Assembly (NCBI GenBank): GCA_018714665.1
Contig: DVNA01000144.1
Coordinates: 1 to 17,780, forward strand
Direction of reading: 5' to 3'
DNA length: 17,780 nt
Source of the DNA: Candidatus Gallibacteroides avistercoris
GTDB lineage: Bacteria > Bacteroidota > Bacteroidia > Bacteroidales > CHK158-818
Part shown: positions 6,690 to 14,241 of the stretch, piece by piece
How the letters are laid out: the number at the start of each line of letters is the position of its first letter
Numbering within the stretch: position 1 is the stretch's first letter
Made by a program: the position numbers and the translations under genes
Notes under the pieces: model-generated
Database searches by the model: none
Told to the model about the DNA's origin: nothing
Seen by the model: the letters and a program-made list of their open reading frames with translations, nothing else

Positions 6690-7691
6690 TTAAAGAGATC
6701 TGAAAAAACGCTGTTTCCGGATAAAATAATCGACGGTTATGTTTCGGGATGCCTCCGGAAACGTTTTTAAAAGATTGGTTTCAGGTTGCTGCCGGTACTG
6801 TTTTTTCTCTTTTCGGAAACTGTTGTGTGCCCGTATAATGGCTAAGGCATTACCTGTTTTTCCGGTGAGCAGGAATTTAAAAAAGGCGGCCGTATCGAGC
6901 ACTCTTCGTTTGAAAAGCAGGGGACGCCCTTCCTTTATGGGCAGGTTCTTGTACAACATGAGCAGGTTGTTCCTGAAATTGAGGAACGTTTTCCGAGGTG
7001 TCTCGGTCGTCAAGGTGGCGGCACCTAAGTGGAATACCTCGCTTTGGGGGACGACGAATATCTTTTTCCCGGACAACAAGATGCGCCAGCAGAGGTCTAT
7101 TTCCTCCATGTGGGCAAAGAATCGGTCGTCGAATCCGCCGGTTTCGCGAAAGAGTTCGGTCCGGATAAAGAGGCAGGCTCCCGATGCCCAGAATATTTCC
7201 GCAGGGGTATCGTATTGTCCGTTGTCCGGCTCTACGGTCGAGAAGATGCGTCCCCGGCAGTAAGGGTAACCGTATTTGTCAATAAAGCCTCCGGCTGCTC
7301 CGGCGTATTCAAAAAAGGAACGGTGGCGGTACGATTTTATTTTGGGTTGGCAGGCTCCTGCTTCCGGATGTTGTTCGCAAAAGGACACGAGGGGCGATAG
7401 CCACCCCGGGGTTACTTCGACGTCCGAGTTCAGCAGAACGGCGTAGGGAGTGTCGATTTGTGCCAGTGCCCGGTTATACCCCCCGGCATAACCGAAGTTC
7501 TCGGTTAGCGGGATAACTCTTACTTGCGGATATTGCTTTTGTATCCATGCGATGGAATCGTCGGTCGATCCGTTGTCGCAGACGACGATTTCGGCCTCCT
7601 CCCCGGGGGTGTGTCGTACCACCGAGGGGAGGAACTCTTCCAGCAGTGGCCGTCCGTTCCAGTTTAATATGACTACCGATACCTGTTTCAT
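6690..7691 (-). CDS. Family 2 glycosyltransferase
   Basis: A 333-residue GT-A glycosyltransferase of the rhamnosyltransferase/WbbL-like GT2 group. It opens with SVVILNWNG (5-13) and CDNGSTDDS (38-46), the nucleotide-sugar binding strands; LNSD (87-90) occupies the DXD metal site; SGACLFIR (170-177) and GFDDRFFAHMEEIDLCWR (186-203) carry the acidic catalytic-base region typical of the group. The C-terminal 90 residues are basic and likely lie on the membrane; no clear transmembrane helix is seen. The start is ATG 7691, whose first four bases (ATGA) overlap the stop of the acyltransferase gene, a sign of translational coupling. An upstream in-frame ATG at 7730 is less likely. It probably adds a sugar to an envelope glycan or lipid; donor and acceptor are unknown. 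Confidence 0.9.
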   Translation of the reverse strand: MKQVSVVILNWNGRPLLEEFLPSVVRHTPGEEAEIVVCDNGSTDDSIAWIQKQYPQVRVIPLTENFGYAGGYNRALAQIDTPYAVLLNSDVEVTPGWLSPLVSFCEQHPEAGACQPKIKSYRHRSFFEYAGAAGGFIDKYGYPYCRGRIFSTVEPDNGQYDTPAEIFWASGACLFIRTELFRETGGFDDRFFAHMEEIDLCWRILLSGKKIFVVPQSEVFHLGAATLTTETPRKTFLNFRNNLLMLYKNLPIKEGRPLLFKRRVLDTAAFFKFLLTGKTGNALAIIRAHNSFRKEKKQYRQQPETNLLKTFPEASRNITVDYFIRKQRFFRSL

Positions 7692-8584
7692 GTCTGGGGC
7701 AGGTTGTGTTTCCACCGGTTGTGGGTCCATAGCCAGTATTGGGGGGCCCGGAGGATGGTTTTTTCCATCTCCCGGGTATATTTTTCGGTGATTTCAAACT
7801 CTTTTGTCTGTTGTGGGGTATCGGAGATGAGCCGGTAGGTGGCGGTGTAATATCCCCGTTTGGTACATTCCACATCTAAATATACGACGGCGAATCCGGT
7901 TTTACGGGCAATCTTCTCTACTCCGGTCAGTACGGCCGTCCCTTCCCGTCCCAGGAACGAGGTGCGGTAGTGGATGTTGGCCGGCGAGGGGGTTTGGTCG
8001 GCCATGAATCCGGTCAGGGCCGATCTGCCCGAAGCCTTGTAGTGGAGCATCGTCCGCAACGTATCCTGTTTGGCGATGTTGGTGGTACCGTACCGGCTGC
8101 GCAGATGCAGGAAAAAGTTGTCGAACCATTTGTTTTTCAGCGGACGGTAGACCTGGGAGAGGAAATAGTCGCGTTTGTCCAACCACAGCGTAACCGATGG
8201 AACCCATTCCCAGTTGCCGTAATGGCCCAACAGCATGATGCAGGGTTGCCCTTTGTCGAGTATGTTTTGTACCAGATCGACGTTGGTGAATACCATGCGC
8301 CGTTTGGTCTCCTCGTCGGAGATGTGCAGGATTTTGATGGTCTCTACGACGTAGTCGCAGAAGTGGCGGTAAAACTTTTTCTCGATTGATATGATCTCTT
8401 TTTTCTCCTTGTGGGGAAAGCAGGCCGATAGATTTGCCCGAACCCGCTTGCGGCGGTACCGGATGAGGTAATAGAGCGGGAAATAGAGTATGTCGGCCAA
8501 GATGTACAGCACCGGTAACGGCAGCAGGGCGTGCAGTTTCAGGTAGAGGTAGAGGGGGAAATAGGCTATGTCTCTTGTTTTCAT
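7688..8584 (-). CDS. LpxL/HtrB-family lysophospholipid (lipid A) acyltransferase
   Basis: A 298-residue inner-membrane-associated acyltransferase. The family transfers an acyl chain from acyl-ACP to a Kdo-lipid A precursor or related lipid. The catalytic HX4E motif is HYGNWE (H121, E126). The hydrophobic N-terminal segment (about 8-42, with many Leu and Tyr) should anchor it to the membrane, followed by a basic stretch RYRRKRVR (42-49). MADQTP (194-199) and WLWTHNRWK (284-292) are further family marks. The start is ATG 8584, two bases after the mtaB stop; an in-frame upstream start at 8611 would overlap mtaB. The stop overlaps the glycosyltransferase start. It may be the secondary lipid A acyltransferase of this organism, but related enzymes act on other lipids, so I leave the symbol blank. 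Confidence 0.88.
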   Translation of the reverse strand: MKTRDIAYFPLYLYLKLHALLPLPVLYILADILYFPLYYLIRYRRKRVRANLSACFPHKEKKEIISIEKKFYRHFCDYVVETIKILHISDEETKRRMVFTNVDLVQNILDKGQPCIMLLGHYGNWEWVPSVTLWLDKRDYFLSQVYRPLKNKWFDNFFLHLRSRYGTTNIAKQDTLRTMLHYKASGRSALTGFMADQTPSPANIHYRTSFLGREGTAVLTGVEKIARKTGFAVVYLDVECTKRGYYTATYRLISDTPQQTKEFEITEKYTREMEKTILRAPQYWLWTHNRWKHNLPQT

Positions 8585-8586
8585 CT

Positions 8587-9912
8587 TCAATCGGGTATTA
8601 ATGCGGCACAAAGGGCGTCGCCGGCCTTGTTGTAGGTGTCGGACAACCGGACCTTCCCGATGGTATTGACCCGTTCCTGTCTGGCCGGTAGTTCTACCCG
8701 GATGTAGTTGTCAGTAAATCCGTGCATCGGCATCCCTTTCCGGGGTTGTTCAAACAACACCTCGCGTACGTTTCCGGCTTGCGAGCGGTAGAACTGATCC
8801 AGTTTTTGCTCCGAGAGGGCTATCATGCGCTGGCACCGTTCGTGCTTTTCTTCGGCCGAGACGATAGGCTCTATTTTCAGGGCCTGAGTATTGGGCCGTT
8901 CCGAGTAGGTGAATATGTGCAGTTGCGATGCTGGCAACGATGCGACGAATTGGTAGGCCTCCTCGAAAAGCGGACCGGTTTCGCCCCGCATTCCTACGAT
9001 CAGGTCTATACCGATAAAGGCATCGGGTATGAACCGTTTTATTGTCTCCATCTTTTGGCGGAACAGGGCGGTGTCGTAGCGTCGTTTCATCAGCCGCAGT
9101 ACGGTGTCGCTGCCCGATTGCAGGGGGACGTGGAAATGGGGCATGAAGTGTCGCGACGAAGCCACGTATTCGATGATTTCGTCCGTCAGCAGGTTCGGTT
9201 CGATGGAGGAGATGCGGTAACGTTCTATTCCCGTTACGTTGTCGAGCGCTTTGATCAAGTCGAAAAAACTCTCTCCGGTCGATTTCCCGAAATCGCCGAT
9301 GTTTACACCGGTCAGTACAATCTCTTTGCCGCCTTTTTCAGCCACCTCGCGGGCTTGCCCTACCAGGCTCTCTATCGAACCGTTGCGGCTACGTCCCCGG
9401 GCGTACGGGATGGTACAGTAGGTACAGTAGTAGTCGCAACCGTCCTGTACTTTCAAGAAGTGCCGGGTACGGTCGTCCTGTGAACACGATGGGGCGAAGG
9501 TCTTGATCTCTGTACTTTTGCCCGATACGATGTGGCCGTGGGCCTGTTTGGTCAACCCTCCGATGTAGTCGAGAATTTCCATTTTGTGTTCTGCCCCTAA
9601 TACCAGATCGACGCCGTCGATGTGTGCCACCGTCTCCGGTTTCAGCTGGGCGTAACATCCGGTAACAACGATAAAGGCGCCAGGATGTTGGCGGGAGATT
9701 TTACGGATGGTTTGCCGGCTTTTTTTGTCGGCCAGCTCCGTTACCGAGCAGGTATTGATAATGCAGAGGTCGGCCGTTTCGCCGGGAACTGCTTTTCGGA
9801 ATCCGTTGCATTCCAGCAGATGGGCCAAAGAGGAGGTTTCGGCAAAATTCAATTTGCATCCCAAGGTGAAATAGGCAGCCTTTTTGTCTTTGAATATGCT
9901 GTTATCGATCAT
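8587..9912 (-). CDS. mtaB: tRNA (t6A37) methylthiotransferase MtaB
   Basis: A 441-residue radical-SAM methylthiotransferase that converts t6A at position 37 of ANN-decoding tRNAs to ms2t6A. Three domains are visible: an N-terminal UPF0004 domain with the three cysteines for the auxiliary iron-sulfur cluster (C19, C55, C86), a radical-SAM core with the CX3CX2C motif CDYYCTYC (C159, C163, C166), and a C-terminal TRAM-like RNA-binding region (about 375-438). Its organisation resembles MtaB more than the related MiaB and RimO; I judge this from the motif context (TLGCKLNFAET, CDYYCTYCTIPYARGRSR). The start is ATG 9912, about 30 bases after the -7 element. It heads a compact operon with the acyltransferase and the glycosyltransferase, which have no obvious functional link to tRNA modification. 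Confidence 0.92.
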   Translation of the reverse strand: MIDNSIFKDKKAAYFTLGCKLNFAETSSLAHLLECNGFRKAVPGETADLCIINTCSVTELADKKSRQTIRKISRQHPGAFIVVTGCYAQLKPETVAHIDGVDLVLGAEHKMEILDYIGGLTKQAHGHIVSGKSTEIKTFAPSCSQDDRTRHFLKVQDGCDYYCTYCTIPYARGRSRNGSIESLVGQAREVAEKGGKEIVLTGVNIGDFGKSTGESFFDLIKALDNVTGIERYRISSIEPNLLTDEIIEYVASSRHFMPHFHVPLQSGSDTVLRLMKRRYDTALFRQKMETIKRFIPDAFIGIDLIVGMRGETGPLFEEAYQFVASLPASQLHIFTYSERPNTQALKIEPIVSAEEKHERCQRMIALSEQKLDQFYRSQAGNVREVLFEQPRKGMPMHGFTDNYIRVELPARQERVNTIGKVRLSDTYNKAGDALCAALIPD

Positions 9913-9943
9913 CGTGCTATGGATTTTCCCGCAATGAGGTATG

Positions 9944-9977
9944 CAAAAGTATGAAAAAAGTTAGGATTTGTTGCAAA
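9944..9977 (-). promoter_or_regulatory. Probable promoter of the mtaB operon
   Basis: The -7 element TACTTTTG (9944-9951, minus strand) fits TAnnTTTG exactly. The nearest TTTG (9974-9977) is 22 bases away, slightly longer than the usual 19-21, so the -33 assignment is less certain. It points away from the promoter at 10079-10109, and the two share the 220-base divergent intergenic region. Confidence 0.55.
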
Positions 9978-10078
9978 ATTATCCTCCGATGTTTTGTCCT
10001 GGTATCCGGATTTTGGGAATATTGGGAGGAGGACGGAACAAGGTATAAGTTTTTCTAACATTCGTTAGGGATGGGAAA

Positions 10079-10109
10079 TTAGCTTTTCTGGTGGAAAATC
10101 ATATCTTTG
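10079..10109 (+). promoter_or_regulatory. Probable promoter of the second acyl-CoA ligase gene
   Basis: TATCTTTG at 10102-10109 is an exact -7 match. The corresponding -33 position holds TTAG (10079-10082) with 19-base spacing, one mismatch to TTTG. The start codon follows at 10133, so the leader would be only about 15-20 bases. Confidence 0.5.
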
Positions 10110-10132
10110 CAAGAGGATAAAAGAGAAGTTCC

Positions 10133-11794
10133 ATGATACAGCAGAATTTTATCAAGCTATACGAGGCCTCGTTTCGGGAAAATTGGGATTTGCCCGCGTT
10201 GACCGATTATAACGAAAAACGGACGTTTCTTTATAAAGAGATGGCCGTTGAAATAGCGAAGCTCCATCTGTTGTTCCGGCATTGTCAGGTTCGACGGGGC
10301 GATAAAATAGCATTGATCGGGAAAAATACGCCCCGCTGGTGTATGGCCTTTATGTCTGTTGTTACGTATGGAGCCATTGTGGTACCTATTTTACAGGATT
10401 TCCACCCGAACGATGTGCAGCATATCATCAACCACTCGGAGGCAGTGATGCTCTTCGCCGGGGATCACATCTGGGAAAACCTCGAAGAGGAGAAGCTGCC
10501 GCAGTTGCGCGGCATTTTGTCGCTCTCCGATTACAGTTGCTTCTGCCAGCGTGACGGAGAGGACATCGCCCAGTACCTGTCGGATATGGATGCCCATTTC
10601 CGGGATGCCTATCCCGCCGGTTTTACCCAAAACGACGTGCAGTATGCCCGGTTGGATAATGATAAAATCATCGAGTTGAATTACACCTCGGGTACTACCG
10701 GATTTACCAAGGGGGTGATGCTGACGGGCAATAACCTGGGCGGGAATGTGGTGTTCGGCATGGAGTCGCAGCTGCATTACAAGGGAAGCCGCTGTCTGTC
10801 GTTTCTGCCGTTGGCCCATGCCTTCGGTTGCGCATTCGATTTTCTGACCCCTATGGCCGTCGGTACGCACGTGATTTTGTTGGGGAAGATTCCATCGCCG
10901 AAAATCCTGTTGAAAGCATTCGAGGAGGTGAAGCCCAACCTGATTCTGACCGTTCCGCTCGTGTTGGAAAAGATATACAGGAAACAGATCTCCCCCATGT
11001 TGAACAAGTTGCCGTTGAAACTGGCCTTGAACGTCCCCTTGCTGGACGGTAAGATTTACGGGCAGATACGGAAAAAGCTCGTCGATGCTTTCGGGGGACG
11101 TTTTGCGCAGGTGATTGTGGGAGGGGCTCCGTTGAATCCCGAAGTAGAGGCGTTTCTGACCAAAATAAAGTTTCCCTTTACCGTGGGGTATGGGATGACC
11201 GAATGCGCTCCGTTGATCAGTTATACCCATTATACCGAGTTTGTCCCCGGTTCGGCCGGACGTATCTTGCCGCGAATCATGGAGATCAGGGTAGATTCTC
11301 CCGATCCGGAGAATATCTCCGGCGAAATATGGGTGCGGGGCGAGAATGTGATGAAGGGGTATTACAAGAATCCGGAAGCTACCGCGCTGGTACTCGACAG
11401 CGACGGCTGGCTCCATACCGGCGACATGGGAACGGTAACGGCCGATGGTACGATATTCATACGCGGGCGGGTAAAGTCGATGATACTTGGCTCGAACGGG
11501 CAGAATATCTATCCGGAGGAGATAGAGGCCAAGCTCAACAATATGCCCTTTATCATGGAGAGTCTGGTCAAAGAGAAGAACGGCAAGCTGATAGCGTTGG
11601 TCTATCCCGATTACGAAGCTGTTGACAGTTACGGCATCTCGAATGAAGATTTGCCCGTCGCCCTGGAAGAGGTGCGGCAGAACCTGAACAAGAATGTTTC
11701 GCCCTATGAACAGATAACCGCCATACAGCTCTATCCCACGGAGTTTGAAAAGACACCCAAAAAGAGCATAAAACGTTATCTGTACGACCGTTGA
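10133..11794 (+). CDS. Long-chain fatty acid-CoA ligase (AMP-binding)
   Basis: A 553-residue ANL-superfamily enzyme, from a different branch than the one at 4289-5938 and closer to the long-chain acyl-CoA synthetase type. Motifs: YTSGTTGFTKG (184-194), FLPLAHAFG (224-232), YGMTECAP (353-360), HTGD (428-431), the hinge GRVKSMILGSNGQNIYP (445-461) and the C-terminal TPKKSIKR (541-548), where Lys544 is the likely adenylation lysine. The C-terminal domain is compact: about 90 residues follow the hinge. It has its own promoter (10079-10109) and is monocistronic; I see no terminator between it and the his promoter at 11863. It likely activates exogenous or recycled fatty acids for phospholipid or lipid A synthesis. 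Chain-length preference is not readable from the sequence. The start ATG 10133 is the only one that gives the complete N-terminal helix. Confidence 0.92.
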   Translation: MIQQNFIKLYEASFRENWDLPALTDYNEKRTFLYKEMAVEIAKLHLLFRHCQVRRGDKIALIGKNTPRWCMAFMSVVTYGAIVVPILQDFHPNDVQHIINHSEAVMLFAGDHIWENLEEEKLPQLRGILSLSDYSCFCQRDGEDIAQYLSDMDAHFRDAYPAGFTQNDVQYARLDNDKIIELNYTSGTTGFTKGVMLTGNNLGGNVVFGMESQLHYKGSRCLSFLPLAHAFGCAFDFLTPMAVGTHVILLGKIPSPKILLKAFEEVKPNLILTVPLVLEKIYRKQISPMLNKLPLKLALNVPLLDGKIYGQIRKKLVDAFGGRFAQVIVGGAPLNPEVEAFLTKIKFPFTVGYGMTECAPLISYTHYTEFVPGSAGRILPRIMEIRVDSPDPENISGEIWVRGENVMKGYYKNPEATALVLDSDGWLHTGDMGTVTADGTIFIRGRVKSMILGSNGQNIYPEEIEAKLNNMPFIMESLVKEKNGKLIALVYPDYEAVDSYGISNEDLPVALEEVRQNLNKNVSPYEQITAIQLYPTEFEKTPKKSIKRYLYDR

Positions 11795-11862
11795 TGATGG
11801 ATGTGGGGCGTTGTCGCTTTTTTCTCTTTTGTCCGGTCGATGAAAATAGTCATTAAAATCTA

Positions 11863-11892
11863 TTGGCGTATTTGAAAAAATCGCTATATTTG
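11863..11892 (+). promoter_or_regulatory. Promoter of the histidine operon
   Basis: TATATTTG at 11885-11892 is an exact -7 element. TTG at 11863-11865 stands 19 bases upstream in the -33 position (ATTG rather than TTTG). Transcription would begin at roughly 11897-11900, only 6-18 bases before the candidate start codons of the leader peptide (11906 or 11915). Confidence 0.7.
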
Positions 11893-11905
11893 CAGTCAAT
11901 AACAG

Positions 11906-11968
11906 ATGACGCGTATGATTATTGCAGCAACATTGCACCACAAACATCACCATCACTTGGCTCGTTAA
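11906..11968 (+). CDS. hisL: Histidine-rich leader peptide of the his operon
   Basis: A 20-codon reading frame encodes MTRMIIAATLHHKHHHHLAR. Six of the seven codons from 11936 to 11956 are histidine (CAC CAC AAA CAT CAC CAT CAC). It lies between the his promoter and hisG, and its TAA stop (11966-11968) is two bases upstream of the antiterminator segment. This is the arrangement of the his leader peptide in enteric bacteria: ribosomes stall here when charged tRNA-His is scarce. A second in-frame ATG at 11915 is an equally possible start and keeps all histidine codons. No Shine-Dalgarno site is seen, as is usual in this phylum. The function of the peptide is to be translated; no stable product is expected. 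I use the symbol by analogy with the enteric his leader. Confidence 0.88.
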   Translation: MTRMIIAATLHHKHHHHLAR

Positions 11969-12043
11969 GAGGTAAGCGGATATTTGCGTGTTGCTGATGA
12001 CATAAAAAATGTGAGGCTTACCCTATGCAGGTAAGCCTTTTTT
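11925..12043 (+). promoter_or_regulatory. Ribosome-mediated transcription attenuator of hisGDCB
   Basis: Three mutually exclusive pairings can be read. Protector: 11925-11932 (CAGCAACA) with 11989-11996 (TGTTGCTG), extendable to 11937/11985 past a bulge. Antiterminator: GGTAAGC at 11971-11977 with GCTTACC at 12016-12022. Terminator: 12014-12022 with 12030-12038. The segment AGGTAAGC occurs twice (11970-11977 and 12029-12036), so the antiterminator strand copies the terminator's 3' arm. A ribosome finishing at the stop codon (11966-11968) would cover 11971-11977 and let the terminator form. A ribosome stalled on the histidine codons would mask 11925-11932 and leave 11971-11977 free to prevent it. 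The pairings are seen in the sequence; the regulatory behaviour is inferred from the enteric model. Confidence 0.82.
12014..12043 (+). terminator. Conditional intrinsic terminator in the his leader
   Basis: A perfect 9-base-pair stem (AGGCTTACC at 12014-12022 with GGTAAGCCT at 12030-12038), a 7-base loop and six T residues (12038-12043). It lies 34 bases before the hisG start and would end transcription unless the antiterminator forms. Confidence 0.9.
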
Positions 12044-12077
12044 GTTGCGAATGTATAAGTTGTAAAATAAAACGATT

Positions 12078-12929
12078 ATGTTACGAATTGCAGTACAGGC
12101 CAAGGGCCGGCTTTTTGAAGACACGATGGAGTTGCTGGCTGAGGCCGGAATAAAATTATCCTCGGCCAAGAGGACGTTGTTAATCCCCGCGCGGAATTTT
12201 CCCGTAGAGGTGTTGTTCCTACGGGACGATGATATCCCCGATTCTGTTGCTTCGGGGGTGGCAGATGTCGGGATTGTCGGCGAAAACGAATTTGTCGAAA
12301 AAGAAAAAGCCGCCGAGATAGTAAAAAGGCTTGGATTTAGTAAATGCCGTCTTTCGTTGGCTATTCCCAAAGACGAAGATTACCAGAATCTGAACTGGTT
12401 TCATGGACGCAAGATAGCCACCTCTTATCCGGGGATTCTTTCCACATTTCTGAAAAAGAACGGTATAAAGGCCGATATCCATGTTATTACCGGTTCGGTC
12501 GAAATCGCTCCCGGTATCGGGTTGGCCGATGCCATATTCGACATCGTCAGCTCCGGCAGTACGTTAGTCAGCAATCGGCTCAAAGAGGTGGAGATTGTCA
12601 TGGAGTCGGAGGCAGTGTTGATTGCCAACCCCTGGCTCTCGACAGAGAAAAAAGAGATACTGGAAGAGCTGTTGTTCCGTATCAATGCCGTACAGATAGC
12701 CGAAGACAAAAAGTATATTTTGATGAATGTACCCACTGACAACCTCGAACAGGTGTTGTCCGTATTGCCCGGGATGAAGAGCCCTACCATCATGCCGTTG
12801 GCTACCCCGGGATGGAGCTCGGTACATACGGTGCTGGAAGAGAAACGTTTCTGGGAAATCATCAACAAGCTGAAATCCGCAGGAGCAGAAGGTATTCTGG
12901 TATTGAACATAGAGAAAATGGTATTGTAG
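12078..12929 (+). CDS. hisG: ATP phosphoribosyltransferase, long form
   Basis: A 283-residue enzyme of the first step of histidine synthesis: it condenses ATP and PRPP to N1-(5'-phosphoribosyl)-ATP. It is the long, homohexameric form. The catalytic domains (1-about 212) include QAKGRL (7-12) at the N-terminus and the PRPP-binding segment GLADAIFDIVSSGSTLVSNR (148-167). The last 70 residues (about 213-283, containing PTIMPL, W246 and EGILVLNIEK) form the regulatory domain that binds histidine for feedback inhibition. No HisZ partner is therefore needed. It is the first structural gene after the attenuator, so the pathway would be controlled both by leader attenuation and by allosteric feedback. 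The start ATG 12078 aligns with the usual family N-terminus. HisD follows after 18 bases. Confidence 0.97.
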   Translation: MLRIAVQAKGRLFEDTMELLAEAGIKLSSAKRTLLIPARNFPVEVLFLRDDDIPDSVASGVADVGIVGENEFVEKEKAAEIVKRLGFSKCRLSLAIPKDEDYQNLNWFHGRKIATSYPGILSTFLKKNGIKADIHVITGSVEIAPGIGLADAIFDIVSSGSTLVSNRLKEVEIVMESEAVLIANPWLSTEKKEILEELLFRINAVQIAEDKKYILMNVPTDNLEQVLSVLPGMKSPTIMPLATPGWSSVHTVLEEKRFWEIINKLKSAGAEGILVLNIEKMVL

Positions 12930-12947
12930 TATAAAATATCGGAGTTT

Positions 12948-14234
12948 ATGGAAGTAATCAAATATCCGGCCCGAAAAGATTGGGGGCATATAACCGCCCG
13001 CCCGCATTTCGACCATGCCGCGTTGCAGGACAAGGTTGCCGGTATCTTGCAGGAGGTTCGAGAATTGGGTGATGCCGCCCTGTTCAAATACGAAGAGATG
13101 TTCGACCGTGTGTCACTGAACTCACTGGCTGTTTCAGAAGCCGAGTGGGACGAAGCCGATTCTCTTCTTTCGGAAGAGTTGAAGCGCTCCATCCGGCAGG
13201 CACACGACAACATCGCTCGTTTTCACGCTTCACAAGCCATACAACATCAGAAAATCGAGACGATGCCGGGCGTAACCTGTTGGCAAAAATCGGTGGGCAT
13301 CGATGCCGTAGGATTGTATATCCCCGGAGGTACGGCTCCGTTGTTTTCGACCGTGTTGATGTTGGCCATTCCCGCCAAGATAGCCGGATGCCGCAACATC
13401 GTTATGTGTACCCCTCCCAACAAAGAGGGAAAGGTACATCCGGCCATTCTCGTTTCGGCCAAGACAGCCGGCGTAACCTGCCTGTTCAAGTTGGGCGGAG
13501 TGCAGGCCATCGGAGCGATGGCATACGGCACGCAGAGCGTCCCGAAGGTATATAAGATTTTTGGTCCGGGCAACCAGTATGTCATGGCAGCCAAGCAGTT
13601 GGTCAGCCTTTCGGAGGTAGCCATCGATATGCCGGCAGGACCTTCCGAAGTGGAGGTGATTGCCGATGCCTCGGCCAATCCGGCTTTTGTTGCCTCTGAC
13701 TTTCTTTCCCAGGCCGAACACGGTGCCGACAGCCAGTCGATTCTGATGACTACGGATGACGCGTTGGTCGCTCCCGTACAGGCCGAGATCGAACGACAGT
13801 TGACGTTGCTGCCCCGCCGCGAGCTGGTTGAAAAATCCCTTTCGCACAGCAAGATTGTCGTATTGAAAGATTACGACGAATTGATGGCCCTTACCAACGA
13901 ATATGCCCCGGAGCACCTGATTATCCAGACGGCCAATTATCGCGAGCTGGCCGGCAAGGTCATCAATGCCGGGTCAGTCTTTTTGGGCCCCTATACCCCC
14001 GAAAGCGCCGGCGATTATGCCTCGGGTACCAACCATACGTTGCCTACCAGCGGGTATGCCAAGGCGTACAGCGGCGTGAACCTGGACAGCTTCTTGCGTA
14101 AAATCACCTTCCAGGAAATCACCCCGCAGGGGCTTTATCAGATAGGAAACATAGTGGAAACGATGGCTGCCAACGAACAGTTGGATGCACACAAAAATGC
14201 CGTAGCGCTTCGTCTCGACAGCCTTAAACAATGA
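12948..14234 (+). CDS. hisD: Histidinol dehydrogenase
   Basis: A 428-residue NAD- and zinc-dependent enzyme catalysing the last two oxidations, L-histidinol to L-histidine. Marks of the family: YIPGGTAPLFSTVLMLAIPA (124-143), KIFGPGNQYV (203-212), DMPAGPSEV (227-235), the zinc ligands Q255 and H258 in SQAEHGADSQ, the catalytic pair E322-H323 in YAPEHL, D356 in ESAGDYASG, and H415 in LDAHKNAV (numbering by comparison with the E. coli enzyme, whose ligands are Gln, His, Asp and His). All are intact, and the length is normal. It starts 18 bases after hisG and ends seven bases before hisC, so it is within the same transcript. Confidence 0.97.
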   Translation: MEVIKYPARKDWGHITARPHFDHAALQDKVAGILQEVRELGDAALFKYEEMFDRVSLNSLAVSEAEWDEADSLLSEELKRSIRQAHDNIARFHASQAIQHQKIETMPGVTCWQKSVGIDAVGLYIPGGTAPLFSTVLMLAIPAKIAGCRNIVMCTPPNKEGKVHPAILVSAKTAGVTCLFKLGGVQAIGAMAYGTQSVPKVYKIFGPGNQYVMAAKQLVSLSEVAIDMPAGPSEVEVIADASANPAFVASDFLSQAEHGADSQSILMTTDDALVAPVQAEIERQLTLLPRRELVEKSLSHSKIVVLKDYDELMALTNEYAPEHLIIQTANYRELAGKVINAGSVFLGPYTPESAGDYASGTNHTLPTSGYAKAYSGVNLDSFLRKITFQEITPQGLYQIGNIVETMAANEQLDAHKNAVALRLDSLKQ

Positions 14235-14241
14235 AAATGTC

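Noticed and set aside
7691..7730. Upstream start for the glycosyltransferase (MDPQPVETQPAPD)
   Set aside because: It would overlap the acyltransferase by 43 bases; the ATGA overlap at 7688-7691 and the family N-terminus (VSVVILNWNG) favour 7691.
10391..11956. 521-codon minus-strand frame opposite the second acyl-CoA ligase gene and the his leader
   Set aside because: It is the complement of a gene with all motifs intact and runs through the his promoter and leader. No family resemblance is visible.
11936..11956. His codon run as a chance or engineered His-tag-like sequence
   Set aside because: The run is mixed with Lys, uses both His codons, lies in a short frame with a stop next to matched alternative RNA helices, and precedes hisG; chance or a cloning artefact does not explain that.
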